Notes: generated by a model from the sequence alone, not told the origin. Positions 51,253 through 61,056 are shown, numbered from the stretch's first letter. The stretch: DNA of 64,000 bases from Acinetobacter lwoffii (GCF_024129735.1 NZ_JAMXXK010000006.1:1-64000), one strand, 5' to 3'. Numbers and translations: made by a program.

Positions 51253-52179
51253 ATGATGGCATTGTCAGACCGTACCCAAGGCTATGTTTTTTTAGTTGTT
51301 ACCATGTGCATCTGGGGCGGTTTTACCTTAACGGCCCGCCTGAATGCACTTTGGCAGATCAGTGCCTGGGATATTGTGGCCTTGCGTTTTTCTCTGGCCT
51401 TCCTGATTCTGATGCCGATCTTGCTCTATCGTAAAGAGGCCGCTTTTTTACTGAAAAAAGAGCCTTTTATTTTAGCGATGATTGGTGGGGTGATTTACTG
51501 CCTGTTTGCCTATAGCGCTTTTCACTACGCACCTACCGCCCATGCTGCAATTTTCTTGAATGGCTGTATTCCAATCTGTACCGCGATTATGGCTTTTTTT
51601 CTGATGGGGCAGGCTTTTGATAAACATACCTGGGCCAGCCTGATCATTATGATCGTAGTACTATGTCTCATGAGTATGCTGATGTATAGGGAAACTGGTG
51701 TGGCCTTTGGAGCAGGAGACGGACTGTTTTTTATTAGTGCTATACTTTGGGCGATTTTTACCGTTTTATTGCGTAAATATCAGCTAACTGCATGGCAGGC
51801 AATGTGTGGTGTCGCGATCTGGTCGGCAGTGGTTTATGTGCCGATTTATCTGCTATTTTTACCGAAAAACCTGAGTGTGCCTGAACCCGAGCATTTACTG
51901 TTTCAGACCATTTTTCACGGCATATTTGTGGTGATTATTGCTACTTTAAGTTATGTAGAAGCCATCAAGCGTCTTGGTGCATTTAAGGCAGGCAGTATTA
52001 CCAATCTTGCACCTTTTATTGCGGCAATTCTGGCTGTACCTTTATTAAATGAAACTTTAAGTCTGGCCATGGTGTGTGGCCTGATGGGTATGGCAGTTGG
52101 GGCCTTACAGCCATGGCGCTGGTTACAGCATCAGGACAGTCTAAGCCGAAAATTAGCAGAACAAAAAAAACAGTCTTAA
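51253..52179 (+). CDS. EamA/DMT-family transporter
   Basis: A 308-residue inner-membrane protein with ten helices made of two EamA repeats. Typical first-helix pattern is MCIWGGFTLTARLN, and the second repeat starts near residue 150. The family exports amino acids, metabolites or drugs; the substrate is not predictable. Starts at 51253 and 51256 are both ATG; neither has an SD of its own, and the gene follows rlmB by 3 bp, so it is probably translated by coupling. A strong terminator follows. Confidence 0.85.
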   Translation: MMALSDRTQGYVFLVVTMCIWGGFTLTARLNALWQISAWDIVALRFSLAFLILMPILLYRKEAAFLLKKEPFILAMIGGVIYCLFAYSAFHYAPTAHAAIFLNGCIPICTAIMAFFLMGQAFDKHTWASLIIMIVVLCLMSMLMYRETGVAFGAGDGLFFISAILWAIFTVLLRKYQLTAWQAMCGVAIWSAVVYVPIYLLFLPKNLSVPEPEHLLFQTIFHGIFVVIIATLSYVEAIKRLGAFKAGSITNLAPFIAAILAVPLLNETLSLAMVCGLMGMAVGALQPWRWLQHQDSLSRKLAEQKKQS

Positions 52180-52195
52180 TCAGACTGTTTTTTTT
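52165..52195. terminator. bidirectional terminator between EamA gene and coaE
   Basis: AAAAAACAGTCT, five bases, then AGACTGTTTTTTTT, between two convergent genes; its left arm overlaps the end of the EamA gene. Confidence 0.9.
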
Positions 52196-52200
52196 ATGCT

Positions 52201-52800
52201 TCAGCTGGCTGCCATGTTTAAATATTTTTGATGTAATAGTCTGAGATGAGCATAGAGATGATCCAGATGACCATCATTTAGGACAATATCATCGGCCATG
52301 GTCTGCTTTTGTTCGCGGGACATTTGGGCAGCAATGATATTGCGAATTTGTTCGATATTCTGCCCGTCGCGTTGTGAGGCCCGCTCAATTTGCAGTTCGA
52401 TTGTGGCATCAATCAGTAAGGTATGCTGAGTGAGTTCGTGCTGATTGGTTTCGAACAGTAGAGGAGAAACCAGAATGGCATAGGGACTTTGCGCAGCATG
52501 TAGTTGCTGGATAATGGAAGTGCGAATTGCCGGATGGGTAATACTTTCCAGAGTTTTGCGTGCTTCAGGAGACTGGAAGATATATTCACGCAAGGCACGA
52601 CGATTCAGTGAACCATCGGCAAGCAATACCCAATCGCCAAAAGCCTGCTGAATCTGGGTCAGTGCAGGCTGGCCAATCGCGACCACTTCACGCGCTACCA
52701 CATCGGCATCGACTACCGTGATCCCTTGTGCTTCAAACCACTGACTGGCAGCAGACTTGCCACTGCCAATCCCGCCGGTTAAACCGAGTACAAATTTCAA
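52201..52800 (-). CDS. coaE: dephospho-CoA kinase
   Basis: A 199-residue kinase with P-loop GLTGGIGSGKSAAS at residue 6 and the family segments VVDADVVAREVV and HPAIRTSI. It phosphorylates dephospho-CoA, the last step of coenzyme A synthesis. It is the last gene of the minus-strand pilB-pilC-pilD-coaE run, 1 bp after pilD; pilD-coaE linkage is usual in Pseudomonas and relatives. Confidence 0.95.
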   Translation of the reverse strand: MKFVLGLTGGIGSGKSAASQWFEAQGITVVDADVVAREVVAIGQPALTQIQQAFGDWVLLADGSLNRRALREYIFQSPEARKTLESITHPAIRTSIIQQLHAAQSPYAILVSPLLFETNQHELTQHTLLIDATIELQIERASQRDGQNIEQIRNIIAAQMSREQKQTMADDIVLNDGHLDHLYAHLRLLHQKYLNMAAS

Positions 52801-52801
52801 T

Positions 52802-53662
52802 TTACTGACCTAAATACACTTTCATAATTTGTTCACCCCAAAGAAAAGCGATCCAACCGGCAATAGCAATATAAGGACCAAAAGCAAAAGGCTGATTTTC
52901 CTTGCGAACTTTTAGCAGAATGATGCCAATAATCGCACCTACCAGGGAAGACAGCAGCACAATTAAAGGCAGTAATAATGGACCCATCCAGGCACCCAAA
53001 GCCGCAAGCAATTTAAAATCGCCATAACCCATGCCTTCCTTGCCGGTGATGATTTTAAAGACATAATACACCACCCACAAACACAGAAAGCCAATGATAT
53101 AGCCCCAGATGGCAGCGCTCGGTGAGGTATAGAGGGCATAACTATTGACGCCCAGACCCAGCGCGGCCAGGGGCAGGGTATAACGGTCCGGCAATAACTG
53201 GGTGTCAAAATCAATAAAAGTCAGTGCAATTAAGACATAAGTCAGAATCAGGCCAAATAACATCTGGACAGTCGGACCAAAAACAGCCACCACCATCAGC
53301 GCACAGGCCGCGGTCAGAAGCTCAATCAGTGGATAGCGGATACTGATGGGATTCTGGCAGTTGCCGCACTTGCCGCGCAAGACCAGCCAGCTGATAACTG
53401 GAATATTCTGGTACCAGCGGATTGGCTGATGACACTTGGGGCAAGCTGAAGCGGGTTTGCTTAAACTTAACTTAGTTTCATCAATCACCGGCTGTTCCGG
53501 ATGCAGGAACATCTGGCAATCAGTACGCCATTCCTGTTCCATCATCTTGGGAGTGCGGTAAATCACGACATTCAGAAAGCTGCCGATACATAAACTAAAA
53601 AGCCCAACTGCGATATACAACGCCGTTGGGTTTTGAATAAAATATTGAATAAGATCTTGCAT
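52802..53662 (-). CDS. pilD: prepilin peptidase/methyltransferase PilD
   Basis: A 286-residue membrane aspartic protease with about eight helices. The cytoplasmic loop after helix 1 has two CxxC pairs (CPKC, CGNC, residues about 74-102) for zinc. The catalytic aspartates lie in FIDFDTQLLPD near 150 and GMGYGDFK near 212. It cleaves and N-methylates type IV prepilins and type II secretion pseudopilins. It starts on the base where pilC ends. Confidence 0.95.
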   Translation of the reverse strand: MQDLIQYFIQNPTALYIAVGLFSLCIGSFLNVVIYRTPKMMEQEWRTDCQMFLHPEQPVIDETKLSLSKPASACPKCHQPIRWYQNIPVISWLVLRGKCGNCQNPISIRYPLIELLTAACALMVVAVFGPTVQMLFGLILTYVLIALTFIDFDTQLLPDRYTLPLAALGLGVNSYALYTSPSAAIWGYIIGFLCLWVVYYVFKIITGKEGMGYGDFKLLAALGAWMGPLLLPLIVLLSSLVGAIIGIILLKVRKENQPFAFGPYIAIAGWIAFLWGEQIMKVYLGQ

Positions 53663-54891
53663 TAAACCACAGAACCCATTTGGAAAATTGGAAGGTACAT
53701 GGCAATCACCAGACCACCGACAAGCACACCGAGAACAGCCATAATGAGCGGTTCCATCATCGAGGTTAAGCCGTCAACTGCATTGTCGACTTCATTTTCA
53801 TAATGTGTGGCTACTTTGTCTAGCATGGCATCTAGTGCACCAGATTCTTCACCAATCGCGACCATTTGTACTGCCATGGATGGGAATTTGTTGGTCACGC
53901 GCATGGCAAACTGTAGTTGTTGACCTGTGGCGACATCTTCACGGATTTTCATCACGGCATCTTCATACACCACATTATTGGTGGCGCCGGCAGTAGATTC
54001 CAGTGCATCAATCAACGGTACACCGGCTGCGAAAGTCGTGGCCAAGGTGCGGCTATAACGTGCAATAATCGCTTTATATACCAAATCTCCAAAAATCGGT
54101 GCTTTAAGTGCCGCCTTATCCAGAAAATCGCGGAATTTTTTGCTACGTTTTTTGGCTTCAAGAAAAATGGTAATTACTATTCCAATGGCAATAATCAGTA
54201 TAAACCAATATTTTTGCATCCATTCCGACATATTGACCACCATTTTGGTAAAAGCAGGCAGGTCAGCGCCAAATGAAGAGAAAACATCTTGGAAAACCGG
54301 GACTACTTTGACCATCAGGATAATGGTAACAATCAGGGCGACAACGATTACTGTAGCCGGATATTTCATGGCTTTTTTGATTTTTTGCTTGAGCAGTTCA
54401 CTTTTTTCTTTATAAATTGCAACACGATCCAGCATTGTCTCTAAAGCACCAGACTGTTCACCTGATTCCACCAGCGAACAGAATAATTTATCGAAGTATT
54501 GTGGATATTTACGCAGTGCTCCAGCGAAAGTGTTACCACCCTCGACCTCGCCTTTAATACCCAGTACGACTTCACGCATGGCTGGATTTTCCAGACCCTC
54601 TGCGACAATTTCAAAGCCTTGTACCAGTGGTACCCCGGCTTTCATCATGGTCGCCAACTGTCGGGTAAAAATCGTAATATCCAGTGTCGAGACTTTTTTC
54701 TTCATCAAGCCTTCGAGAATATTTTTTTTCTTTTCCCGAATGGTCTTGATACTGATGCCTTGTTTTCGAAGAGTCACCTTGGCCAAAGCCATATTTTTCG
54801 CTGGCAATTCCCCCTTGATCTTTGCCCCTTTACGATCAATTCCTTCATAGCTGAAGATCGGCATCATCTGGCCTTTCTTTACTACTGCCAT
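53662..54891 (-). CDS. pilC: type IV pilus inner-membrane platform protein PilC
   Basis: A 409-residue GspF/PilC-family protein with two T2SF repeats (about residues 75-200 and 280-400), each a helical bundle before a membrane helix, and three membrane segments in all. Repeated signatures FTRQLATMMKAGVPLVQGFEI and YSRTLATTFAAGVPLIDALES mark the two halves. It is the platform on which the PilB motor assembles pilin. The gene lies 31 bp downstream of pilB. Confidence 0.95.
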   Translation of the reverse strand: MAVVKKGQMMPIFSYEGIDRKGAKIKGELPAKNMALAKVTLRKQGISIKTIREKKKNILEGLMKKKVSTLDITIFTRQLATMMKAGVPLVQGFEIVAEGLENPAMREVVLGIKGEVEGGNTFAGALRKYPQYFDKLFCSLVESGEQSGALETMLDRVAIYKEKSELLKQKIKKAMKYPATVIVVALIVTIILMVKVVPVFQDVFSSFGADLPAFTKMVVNMSEWMQKYWFILIIAIGIVITIFLEAKKRSKKFRDFLDKAALKAPIFGDLVYKAIIARYSRTLATTFAAGVPLIDALESTAGATNNVVYEDAVMKIREDVATGQQLQFAMRVTNKFPSMAVQMVAIGEESGALDAMLDKVATHYENEVDNAVDGLTSMMEPLIMAVLGVLVGGLVIAMYLPIFQMGSVV

Positions 54892-54922
54892 ACCTTTATC
54901 CTTATTTTAGATCAGCGCCCGA

Positions 54923-56632
54923 TCATTCGCTGGTGACACGATTGACTTCCTGTAAAGAAGTCACCCCCTGCATCACCTTGATTAAACCTGATCGGCGTAA
55001 ATTGTTAAAACCTGCGCGTGCGGAAGCATCGGCAATTTCAAGTGCATTGCCGTCCTCCATAATAATTCTGGAAATTTCGGGTGTTACTTTCATAACTTCA
55101 TAAATACCCACACGACCCTTATATCCTTCGCGACATTCATTGCAGCCCACCGGTTCATAAATTTGGAACTCAGGTTGCTGCAAGTCGGTTTCGGTAAAAC
55201 CCATCTCCAGTAAGCTTTGTTTCGGAATATCGGCAGGTTTTTTACATTGTGAACACAAACGACGCGCCAACCGTTGTGCAATGACCAGGTTGACTGAAGT
55301 GGCAATATTGAAAGAAGGCACCCCCATATTGCGTAAACGGGTCAAAGTCTCAGGCGCACTATTGGTATGCAGCGTCGACATCACCATATGACCAGTCTGC
55401 GCCGCTTTAATCGCAATCTCGGCAGTTTCCAGATCCCGGATCTCACCGACCATTACGATATCCGGGTCTTGACGTAAGAAGGACTTTAGTGCCGCAGAGA
55501 AGGTCAGGCCAACTTTATTATTGACGTTGACCTGATTAATCCCTTGTAAGTTAATCTCGACTGGATCTTCCGCTGTCGAAATATTGGTATCTTCACGATT
55601 GAGAATATTCAGACCGGTATACAGTGAAACGGTTTTACCGGAACCTGTTGGACCAGTGATCAGGAGCATGCCTTGCGGTTTGTCCAGCGCTTGCATAAAA
55701 AGGTCTTTTTGTTCCGGTTCATAACCTAGTGCATCAATTCCCAACATCGCGCTGGAGGGATCCAGAATCCGCAGTACCAGCTTCTCACCAAACAGGGTAG
55801 GGAGAGAGTTGACACGGAAATCAATGGCTTTATTTTTAGAAAGTTTTAATTTAATACGACCATCTTGCGGTACCCGTTTTTCAGAAATGTCCATTTGCGA
55901 CATGACTTTAAGACGCGAAGACAAGCGATTTGCCAGCTGTAGTGGTGGTGTTGCAATCTGGCGTAGCACTCCATCAACCCGGTACCGTACCCGATAGATT
56001 TTTTCATAAGGTTCAAAGTGTAGATCTGAAGCACCCATACGAATCGCATCGATGAGTAACTTATTGATATATTTGACAATTGGTGCTTCATCACCTTTAT
56101 TGCTTTCATCATCTTCTTTATTCGGATCGGTGGATTCAACATCAACATCCAGATCAAAGTCTTCATCAAACTCAAACGTGCTTTCTTCAGTAAAATTCTG
56201 CTCGATCAGTTTTTCAAGTTTATTGTGTTCAACAATAATCGTTTCAATATTGAGTTTGGTGGAAAAACGGACTGCATCAATTGCTTCGATATTGGTGGGG
56301 TTACTGATCGCAACATATAAAATACTGGAATTTTTAAAAATCGGCAGGATGCGATGCTTGGTAATCAGCTTTTCATCAATCACATCCCGCAAAATTTGGG
56401 CAGGATCATAGGCACTGATATCAAACAGTGGTTCGCCAAATTCAATTGAAATCGTTTCAGCAATGACGGTCGGGGAAAGTTGCTGCTGGTTAATTAACTC
56501 AGCCACGATATCGATTTTTTCTTGCTTGGCATGCGCCAACGCACTGCGCATATCTTCAGCCGAGATGACGCCTTCCTCGACCAAACGACGAATAAATCCG
56601 GTAAATCTTGGCGACCCCTGTAATGCTGTCAT
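54923..56632 (-). CDS. pilB: type IV pilus extension ATPase PilB
   Basis: A 569-residue GspE/PilB motor. An N-terminal MshEN domain (about residues 10-150) is followed by an acidic linker near 155-180 (DEDFDLDVDVES). The ATPase core has Walker A GPTGSGKT near 328, Asp box and Walker B VGEIRD near 395, and a His box. A tetracysteine zinc site is made of CSQC and CNEC. It powers pilus extension, needed for twitching and DNA uptake. It is the first gene of the pilBCD-coaE operon; the 277-bp gap to tpiA is divergent. Confidence 0.95.
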   Translation of the reverse strand: MTALQGSPRFTGFIRRLVEEGVISAEDMRSALAHAKQEKIDIVAELINQQQLSPTVIAETISIEFGEPLFDISAYDPAQILRDVIDEKLITKHRILPIFKNSSILYVAISNPTNIEAIDAVRFSTKLNIETIIVEHNKLEKLIEQNFTEESTFEFDEDFDLDVDVESTDPNKEDDESNKGDEAPIVKYINKLLIDAIRMGASDLHFEPYEKIYRVRYRVDGVLRQIATPPLQLANRLSSRLKVMSQMDISEKRVPQDGRIKLKLSKNKAIDFRVNSLPTLFGEKLVLRILDPSSAMLGIDALGYEPEQKDLFMQALDKPQGMLLITGPTGSGKTVSLYTGLNILNREDTNISTAEDPVEINLQGINQVNVNNKVGLTFSAALKSFLRQDPDIVMVGEIRDLETAEIAIKAAQTGHMVMSTLHTNSAPETLTRLRNMGVPSFNIATSVNLVIAQRLARRLCSQCKKPADIPKQSLLEMGFTETDLQQPEFQIYEPVGCNECREGYKGRVGIYEVMKVTPEISRIIMEDGNALEIADASARAGFNNLRRSGLIKVMQGVTSLQEVNRVTSE

Positions 56633-56909
56633 GCTATAAATGCCTACTCATCAAATTCTTTTAATTGCTATATTAAAATTATACGTTTGTTACGTAAAAA
56701 TACCATAGCCAAGAGTGCTGCTAGCTTCCTCATCTCCAGTAAAAGCATGAACTGGTTAGAAGAAGTCCTCATTTTTTTAAGTGATAACAAAAAATAACCA
56801 TTTTGGATAGTCTAAACTGAGAATGAGTGATAAGAAAACTATTCTTTTAATTTTCCAATTCCGTGTAGAATGTGCCCAATTCAAAATATGTAAATGAAAT
56901 AGGTTAATT

Positions 56910-57701
56910 ATGTCGGTTTCGACGATTACCCCTTGGGTGATAGGTAACTGGAAAATGAATCCAGTGCAGGCAGAGGCATTGAGCTTGGTACGTGATATTA
57001 AGAATTTGCTGGAGACTGCACCAATTGCCGAAGATCAATGTCATTTAGGTGTGGCACCGATTGCGATTGCCTTAAGCCAGATTCAGGCAGAGCTATCATC
57101 TGCGGTTCGTCCAATTTATACCGTAGCACAAGATGTTTCACGTATTTCAGGAATGGGCGCTTACACCGGTGAAGTTAGTGCTGAATTGCTGGCCGACAGT
57201 CAAATCCAGTATGTACTGGTGGGTCATTCTGAACGCCGTGAAATATTTGTAGAAAATGCTGATATTTTAAATGCTAAAATCAAGAATGCTTTAAGTGCTG
57301 GTTTGACGGTAATTTATTGTGTCGGTGAAAGCCTGGAACAACGTGAAGCAGGGCAGGCAGAAGCTGTAGTATTGCAACAAATTTGTGATATCGCTGCTGT
57401 GGTTGAAGCCGAACAATGGAAAAATATCGTGATTGCCTATGAGCCGATCTGGGCGATTGGTACAGGTAAAACAGCTTCTCCTGAAGATGCGCAGGCCATG
57501 CATGCACAAATCCGTCAAGGTTTAAGCCAGATTACGGGCTATGGCGAGAGTATGGCGATTTTATATGGTGGTAGTGTCAAGCCGGAAAATGCAGTAGAGT
57601 TAGCAGCCTGCCCAGATATCAATGGGGCATTGGTCGGTGGTGCATCACTCAATGCTGAGTCGTTCCATAAAATTGCTCATGCATTTGCAAATACACAATA
57701 A
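56910..57701 (+). CDS. tpiA: triosephosphate isomerase
   Basis: A 263-residue TIM barrel. Catalytic residues: Lys in IGNWKMNP near residue 13, His in LVGHSERRE near 101, and Glu in [15 protein letters not shown] near 176, where the flexible loop 6 follows. It interconverts dihydroxyacetone phosphate and glyceraldehyde 3-phosphate. secG begins 13 bp later, an arrangement shared with many gammaproteobacteria. Confidence 0.96.
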   Translation: MSVSTITPWVIGNWKMNPVQAEALSLVRDIKNLLETAPIAEDQCHLGVAPIAIALSQIQAELSSAVRPIYTVAQDVSRISGMGAYTGEVSAELLADSQIQYVLVGHSERREIFVENADILNAKIKNALSAGLTVIYCVGESLEQREAGQAEAVVLQQICDIAAVVEAEQWKNIVIAYEPIWAIGTGKTASPEDAQAMHAQIRQGLSQITGYGESMAILYGGSVKPENAVELAACPDINGALVGGASLNAESFHKIAHAFANTQ

Positions 57702-57714
57702 TTAGGAGTTCAGC

Positions 57715-58044
57715 ATGCAAACTTTTGTGCTGGTAGTACATATTATCTTAGCTGTTTTGATGATTGTCTTGATTTTGGTTCAGCATGGTAAAGGTGCAGA
57801 TGCTGGTGCCTCTTTCGGCGGCGGTGGTGCAGCGACAGTATTTGGAGCTTCAGGTTCGGGTAATTTCATGACCCGTTTAACTGCGATTTTTACTGCACTG
57901 TTCTTCGTGACCAGTCTGACTTTGGCGATTTTGGCCAAGCAACAAACCTCGAATGCCTATAGTTTGGGATCTGTTCAGTCTGCGCCGACCGTACCTGTGC
58001 AATCGAATGAAACTTCACCAACTGCACCAGAAACGACCGAATAG
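57715..58044 (+). CDS. secG: preprotein translocase subunit SecG
   Basis: A 109-residue SecG with two membrane helices (about residues 3-22 and 52-75) joined by the conserved loop QHGKGADAGASFGGGGAATVFG. A Ser/Thr/Pro-rich tail ends the protein. It speeds SecYEG-dependent export. No clear terminator separates it from the tRNA-Leu gene. Confidence 0.95.
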   Translation: MQTFVLVVHIILAVLMIVLILVQHGKGADAGASFGGGGAATVFGASGSGNFMTRLTAIFTALFFVTSLTLAILAKQQTSNAYSLGSVQSAPTVPVQSNETSPTAPETTE

Positions 58045-58097
58045 TTTTAATTAATCCTTTCTTTTTTTCAGTGATACGACTAGAATGCGTCACAGCT

Positions 58098-58182
58098 GCG
58101 GTGGTGGTGGAATTGGTAGACACGCTACCTTGAGGTGGTAGTGCTTTCGGGCGTGGGGGTTCAAGTCCCCCCTTCCGCACCA
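58098..58182 (+). tRNA. tRNA-Leu (GAG)
   Basis: An 85-base class II tRNA with encoded CCA. The anticodon stem CTACC / GGTAG encloses loop TTGAGGT, giving anticodon GAG for CUC/CUU. The variable arm is short (GCTTTCGGGC region), and the T arm is GGGGG-TTCAAGT-CCCCC. The acceptor stem GCGGTGG / CTTCCGC has one U-U mismatch at 5-68. It corresponds in position to leuU of E. coli. A -10-like TAGAAT lies 12 bases upstream (58081-58086) without a good -35. Confidence 0.95.
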
Positions 58183-58235
58183 ACTTATAATCCAGAAATT
58201 TAAGTTGGTGTATGCAGCTGAAAAACTTCTATTGA

Positions 58236-58312
<77 letters not shown>

Positions 58313-58347
58313 ATCAATCCTTTTTAAAGACGCAAACTTTCAAGAGG

Positions 58348-58370
58348 CAGCTTAAACCAGTATTAAGCTG
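58348..58370 (+). other. inter-tRNA spacer hairpin A
   Basis: CAGCTTAA and TTAAGCTG form an 8-bp perfect stem with a 7-base loop between fMet copies 1 and 2. Its partner in the next spacer differs by one pair that changes on both sides (C-G to U-A). Confidence 0.6.
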
Positions 58371-58392
58371 AGAAATATAATTTGCATGTTGT

Positions 58393-58469
<77 letters not shown>

Positions 58470-58496
58470 ATCTTTTAAAGATGCAAACTTTAAAAG

Positions 58497-58518
58497 CAGT
58501 TTAAGTTTTTTTAAACTG
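58497..58518 (+). other. inter-tRNA spacer hairpin B
   Basis: CAGTTTAA and TTAAACTG form an 8-bp perfect stem with a 6-base T-rich loop between fMet copies 2 and 3. It aligns with hairpin A, and the flanking spacer sequences (AAAGAYGCAAACTTT) are also alike. Confidence 0.6.
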
Positions 58519-58537
58519 AATGTTATTTGTACGCTGA

Positions 58538-58614
<77 letters not shown>

Positions 58615-58660
58615 CTTTTTCAGCGACAGATGACAAATATGCAGAATGATGTGGTTTTGA

Positions 58661-58689
58661 TTGAAAAGTTCTCATCTTTTGTATATAAT
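58661..58689 (+). promoter_or_regulatory. sigma-70 promoter of tRNA-fMet copy 4
   Basis: TTGAAA (58661-58666), a 17-base spacer and a perfect TATAAT (58684-58689) lie so that transcription would begin some 6-8 bases before the tRNA 5' end at 58703. It is the best consensus promoter in the cluster. Confidence 0.8.
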
Positions 58690-58702
58690 TTTTGCACGTT
58701 GA

Positions 58703-58779
<77 letters not shown>

Positions 58780-58792
58780 AGTTTCTAAAAAG

Positions 58793-58818
58793 AGGCTCAC
58801 AACAAGGTGGGCCTTTTT
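58793..58818 (+). terminator. terminator after the tRNA array
   Basis: AGGCTCAC, a 6-base loop AACAAG, then GTGGGCCT with one G-U pair, followed by T residues; 13 bases after the last tRNA. Confidence 0.88.
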
Positions 58819-58859
58819 GCACAGTGGGATTTGAAAAAATCTTAAATTGTGCATTAATT

Positions 58860-58882
58860 GGGGCGATTTACGCCCTTTTTTA
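58860..58882 (+). terminator. second terminator before rimP
   Basis: GGGCG, loop ATTTA, CGCCC and six T residues. With the previous hairpin it makes a tandem stop between the tRNA array and rimP. Confidence 0.85.
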
Positions 58883-58893
58883 TTGGCTATCGT

Positions 58894-58969
58894 GTAGTGT
58901 CGACATTATTTGGTCAAATCTCCATGTTTCACTACTACTATAGTTTGTATTCGTTTGTAGTGGTCAAAT
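58894..58969 (+). promoter_or_regulatory. repeated motifs upstream of rimP
   Basis: TGGTCAAAT occurs at 58911-58919 and again at 58961-58969; GTAGTG occurs at 58894 and 58957, and CACTAC (58930-58935) is its inverted partner. They lie in the only place a rimP-nusA-infB promoter could be after two terminators. I could not fix a -35/-10 pair, so the site type is open. Confidence 0.35.
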
Positions 58970-59002
58970 AGATCATAAAATCGCACCAGATGACGAGAGT
59001 AA

Positions 59003-59527
59003 ATGAAGCTATCAAATAAAACTCAAGCACTTCAGGACTTGATTGCACCAGCAGTTGAAGCCTGTAATGTAAACCTTTGGGGGATCGAATTCCTGCCACA
59101 GGGTAAATGTTCGTTATTACGTATCTACATCGACAAGCCAGTCGATGAGAGCGTTGCACCAGCAATCAATGAAGATGGTGAAGAAGAGCAGGGGCGTGGT
59201 ATTGGCGTTCAGGATTGTGTGCGTGTAACGCAGCAAGTGGGCGCAATGCTGGATGTTCATGATCCGATCTCGGGTGAATATTCACTTGAAGTATCTTCGC
59301 CAGGCTGGGACCGTCCATTCTTCCAGCTCGAGCAGATGTCAGGCTATATCGGTCATACCGTAGCACTACGTTTGATCAGTGCGGTAGATAACCGTCGTAA
59401 ATTCCAGGCCAAACTGGTTGCTGTCGATCTTGAAAATGAAATGATTCAGGTTGAAGTAGAAAAGCAACAGGTATTGGAGATCGACAGTCACAATATCGAT
59501 AAAGCAAATTTGGTCTTCCAAGATTAA
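59003..59527 (+). CDS. rimP: ribosome maturation factor RimP
   Basis: A 174-residue RimP. N-terminal alpha/beta domain with [22 protein letters not shown] near residue 25 and the conserved [11 protein letters not shown] near 100, then an SH3-like C-terminal domain. It assists 30S subunit maturation around S12. There is an acidic insert ([11 protein letters not shown]) near residue 53. First gene of the rimP-nusA-infB-rbfA operon. Confidence 0.94.
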   Translation: MKLSNKTQALQDLIAPAVEACNVNLWGIEFLPQGKCSLLRIYIDKPVDESVAPAINEDGEEEQGRGIGVQDCVRVTQQVGAMLDVHDPISGEYSLEVSSPGWDRPFFQLEQMSGYIGHTVALRLISAVDNRRKFQAKLVAVDLENEMIQVEVEKQQVLEIDSHNIDKANLVFQD

Positions 59528-59561
59528 TTGAATAAATAAAAATTTAACGAATAGGTGACGT

Positions 59562-61046
59562 ATGGCACGTGAAATTCTGACCGTCGTTGAAACGGTTAGT
59601 AACGAAAAAGGTGTACCTCGTGAAGCGATCTTTGAAGCGCTTGAGCAAGCTTTAGTTGCTGCGACAAAGAAAAAATTTTACGAAGGAACACATTCGGAAG
59701 AAGCACGTTTACGTGTGGAAATTGATCGTAAAACAGGTGACTATCGTACTTTCCGTCAGTGGGAAGTGGTTGCAGACGAAGATCATGAAATGCCAGCTTG
59801 TCAGGATGCCATCTCTGATGTCGATCCGGCAAAATGGTCGATTGGCGACATTCGTGAGCTGGAAGTTGAGTCAATTGACTTCGGTCGTATTGCAGCGCAA
59901 ATTGCCAAGCAAGTGATTGTACAGAAGATCCGTGAAGCAGAACGTGCACTTGTAGCCGATGCTTACGAATCTAAAGTCGGCGAGCTGATCTACGGTGAAG
60001 TGAAAAAACAAACCAAAGACGGCTTTATCATTGACCTAGGTGACAATGCTGAAGCGTATCTTGCTCGCGAAGAAATGATTCCGAAAGAAATCCTTCGTCC
60101 GAAGCAACGCGTGAATGCGATTCTATTCAATGTCAACCGTGAAGGTCGTGGTGCGCAGTTACAACTGTCACGTGCTAAACCGGATATGCTGATTGCATTG
60201 ATGAAGAAAGAAATCCCTGAGATTTCTGAAGAAATTATTGAAATTAAAGCGGCGGCTCGCCAACCAGGCGTTCGTGCTAAAATTGCAGTGAAAACCAATG
60301 ACCACCGTATTGACCCGGTGGGTGCTTGTATTGGTATGCGTGGTACCCGTATTCAAGCTGTACAGCAAGAGCTCAATGGCGAGCGTATTGATGTGGTAGT
60401 TTGGTCGGATGATCCTGCGCAATATATCGCAAGTGCATTGGAACCAGCAGATGTATCGAGTATTGTCATCGATGAAGATGCACGTACTGCAGATATCATT
60501 TTCGCAACCAGCGATCAGTTGGCACGTGCGATTGGTTCACAAGGTCAGAACGTTCGTCTGGCATCTGAATTGACTGGCTACAAGCTGGACATGATGCTGG
60601 AAGAGGAATACTACGCCCGTCAACAAAACGAAGCGCAACAATATTTAGACATGTTTGTTACCCGTCTGGATATCGCGGAAGATTTGGCGATGGCATTGGT
60701 AGAAATGGGCTTCACCTCGCTTGAAGAAATTGCTTATGTCCCTGCAGAAACGTTTGATGAAATCGAACTGGATGCGGAACTGGTTGAACTACTGCAAAGC
60801 CGTGCGAAAGAAATTGCACTTGCTGATGCATTACAACAGCAAGAGAACATACAAGCGCCAAGTGAAGAACTTGTTGCAATGGAAGGCATGACAGTAGAGA
60901 TCGCGCAAGCGCTAGCAGCTCGTGGTGTGGTAACAGTGGATGATTTAGCAGATCAGGCGACTGACGATATCGAAGATATTGAAGGTTTGGGTGCTGAGAA
61001 AGCAGGTCAACTCATTATGAAAGCGCGCGAATCATGGTTTAACTAG
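59562..61046 (+). CDS. nusA: transcription termination/antitermination factor NusA
   Basis: A 494-residue NusA: N-terminal RNA-polymerase-binding domain (about residues 1-125), S1 domain (about 135-200, GEVKKQTKDGFIIDLGDNAEAYL), two KH domains (about 230-345, with GMRGTRIQ and IGSQGQNVRLA), then two C-terminal acidic repeats of helix-hairpin type, as in E. coli NusA. It controls pausing, termination and antitermination. It lies 34 bp after rimP and 10 bp before infB. Confidence 0.96.
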   Translation: MAREILTVVETVSNEKGVPREAIFEALEQALVAATKKKFYEGTHSEEARLRVEIDRKTGDYRTFRQWEVVADEDHEMPACQDAISDVDPAKWSIGDIRELEVESIDFGRIAAQIAKQVIVQKIREAERALVADAYESKVGELIYGEVKKQTKDGFIIDLGDNAEAYLAREEMIPKEILRPKQRVNAILFNVNREGRGAQLQLSRAKPDMLIALMKKEIPEISEEIIEIKAAARQPGVRAKIAVKTNDHRIDPVGACIGMRGTRIQAVQQELNGERIDVVVWSDDPAQYIASALEPADVSSIVIDEDARTADIIFATSDQLARAIGSQGQNVRLASELTGYKLDMMLEEEYYARQQNEAQQYLDMFVTRLDIAEDLAMALVEMGFTSLEEIAYVPAETFDEIELDAELVELLQSRAKEIALADALQQQENIQAPSEELVAMEGMTVEIAQALAARGVVTVDDLADQATDDIEDIEGLGAEKAGQLIMKARESWFN

Positions 61047-61056
61047 GAGGTAGTAT

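Noticed and set aside
58186-58191. TATAAT directly after tRNA-Leu, as a promoter of fMet copy 1
   Set aside because: Its -35 would lie inside the tRNA-Leu T arm and does not resemble TTGACA; distance to the tRNA start is 45 bases.
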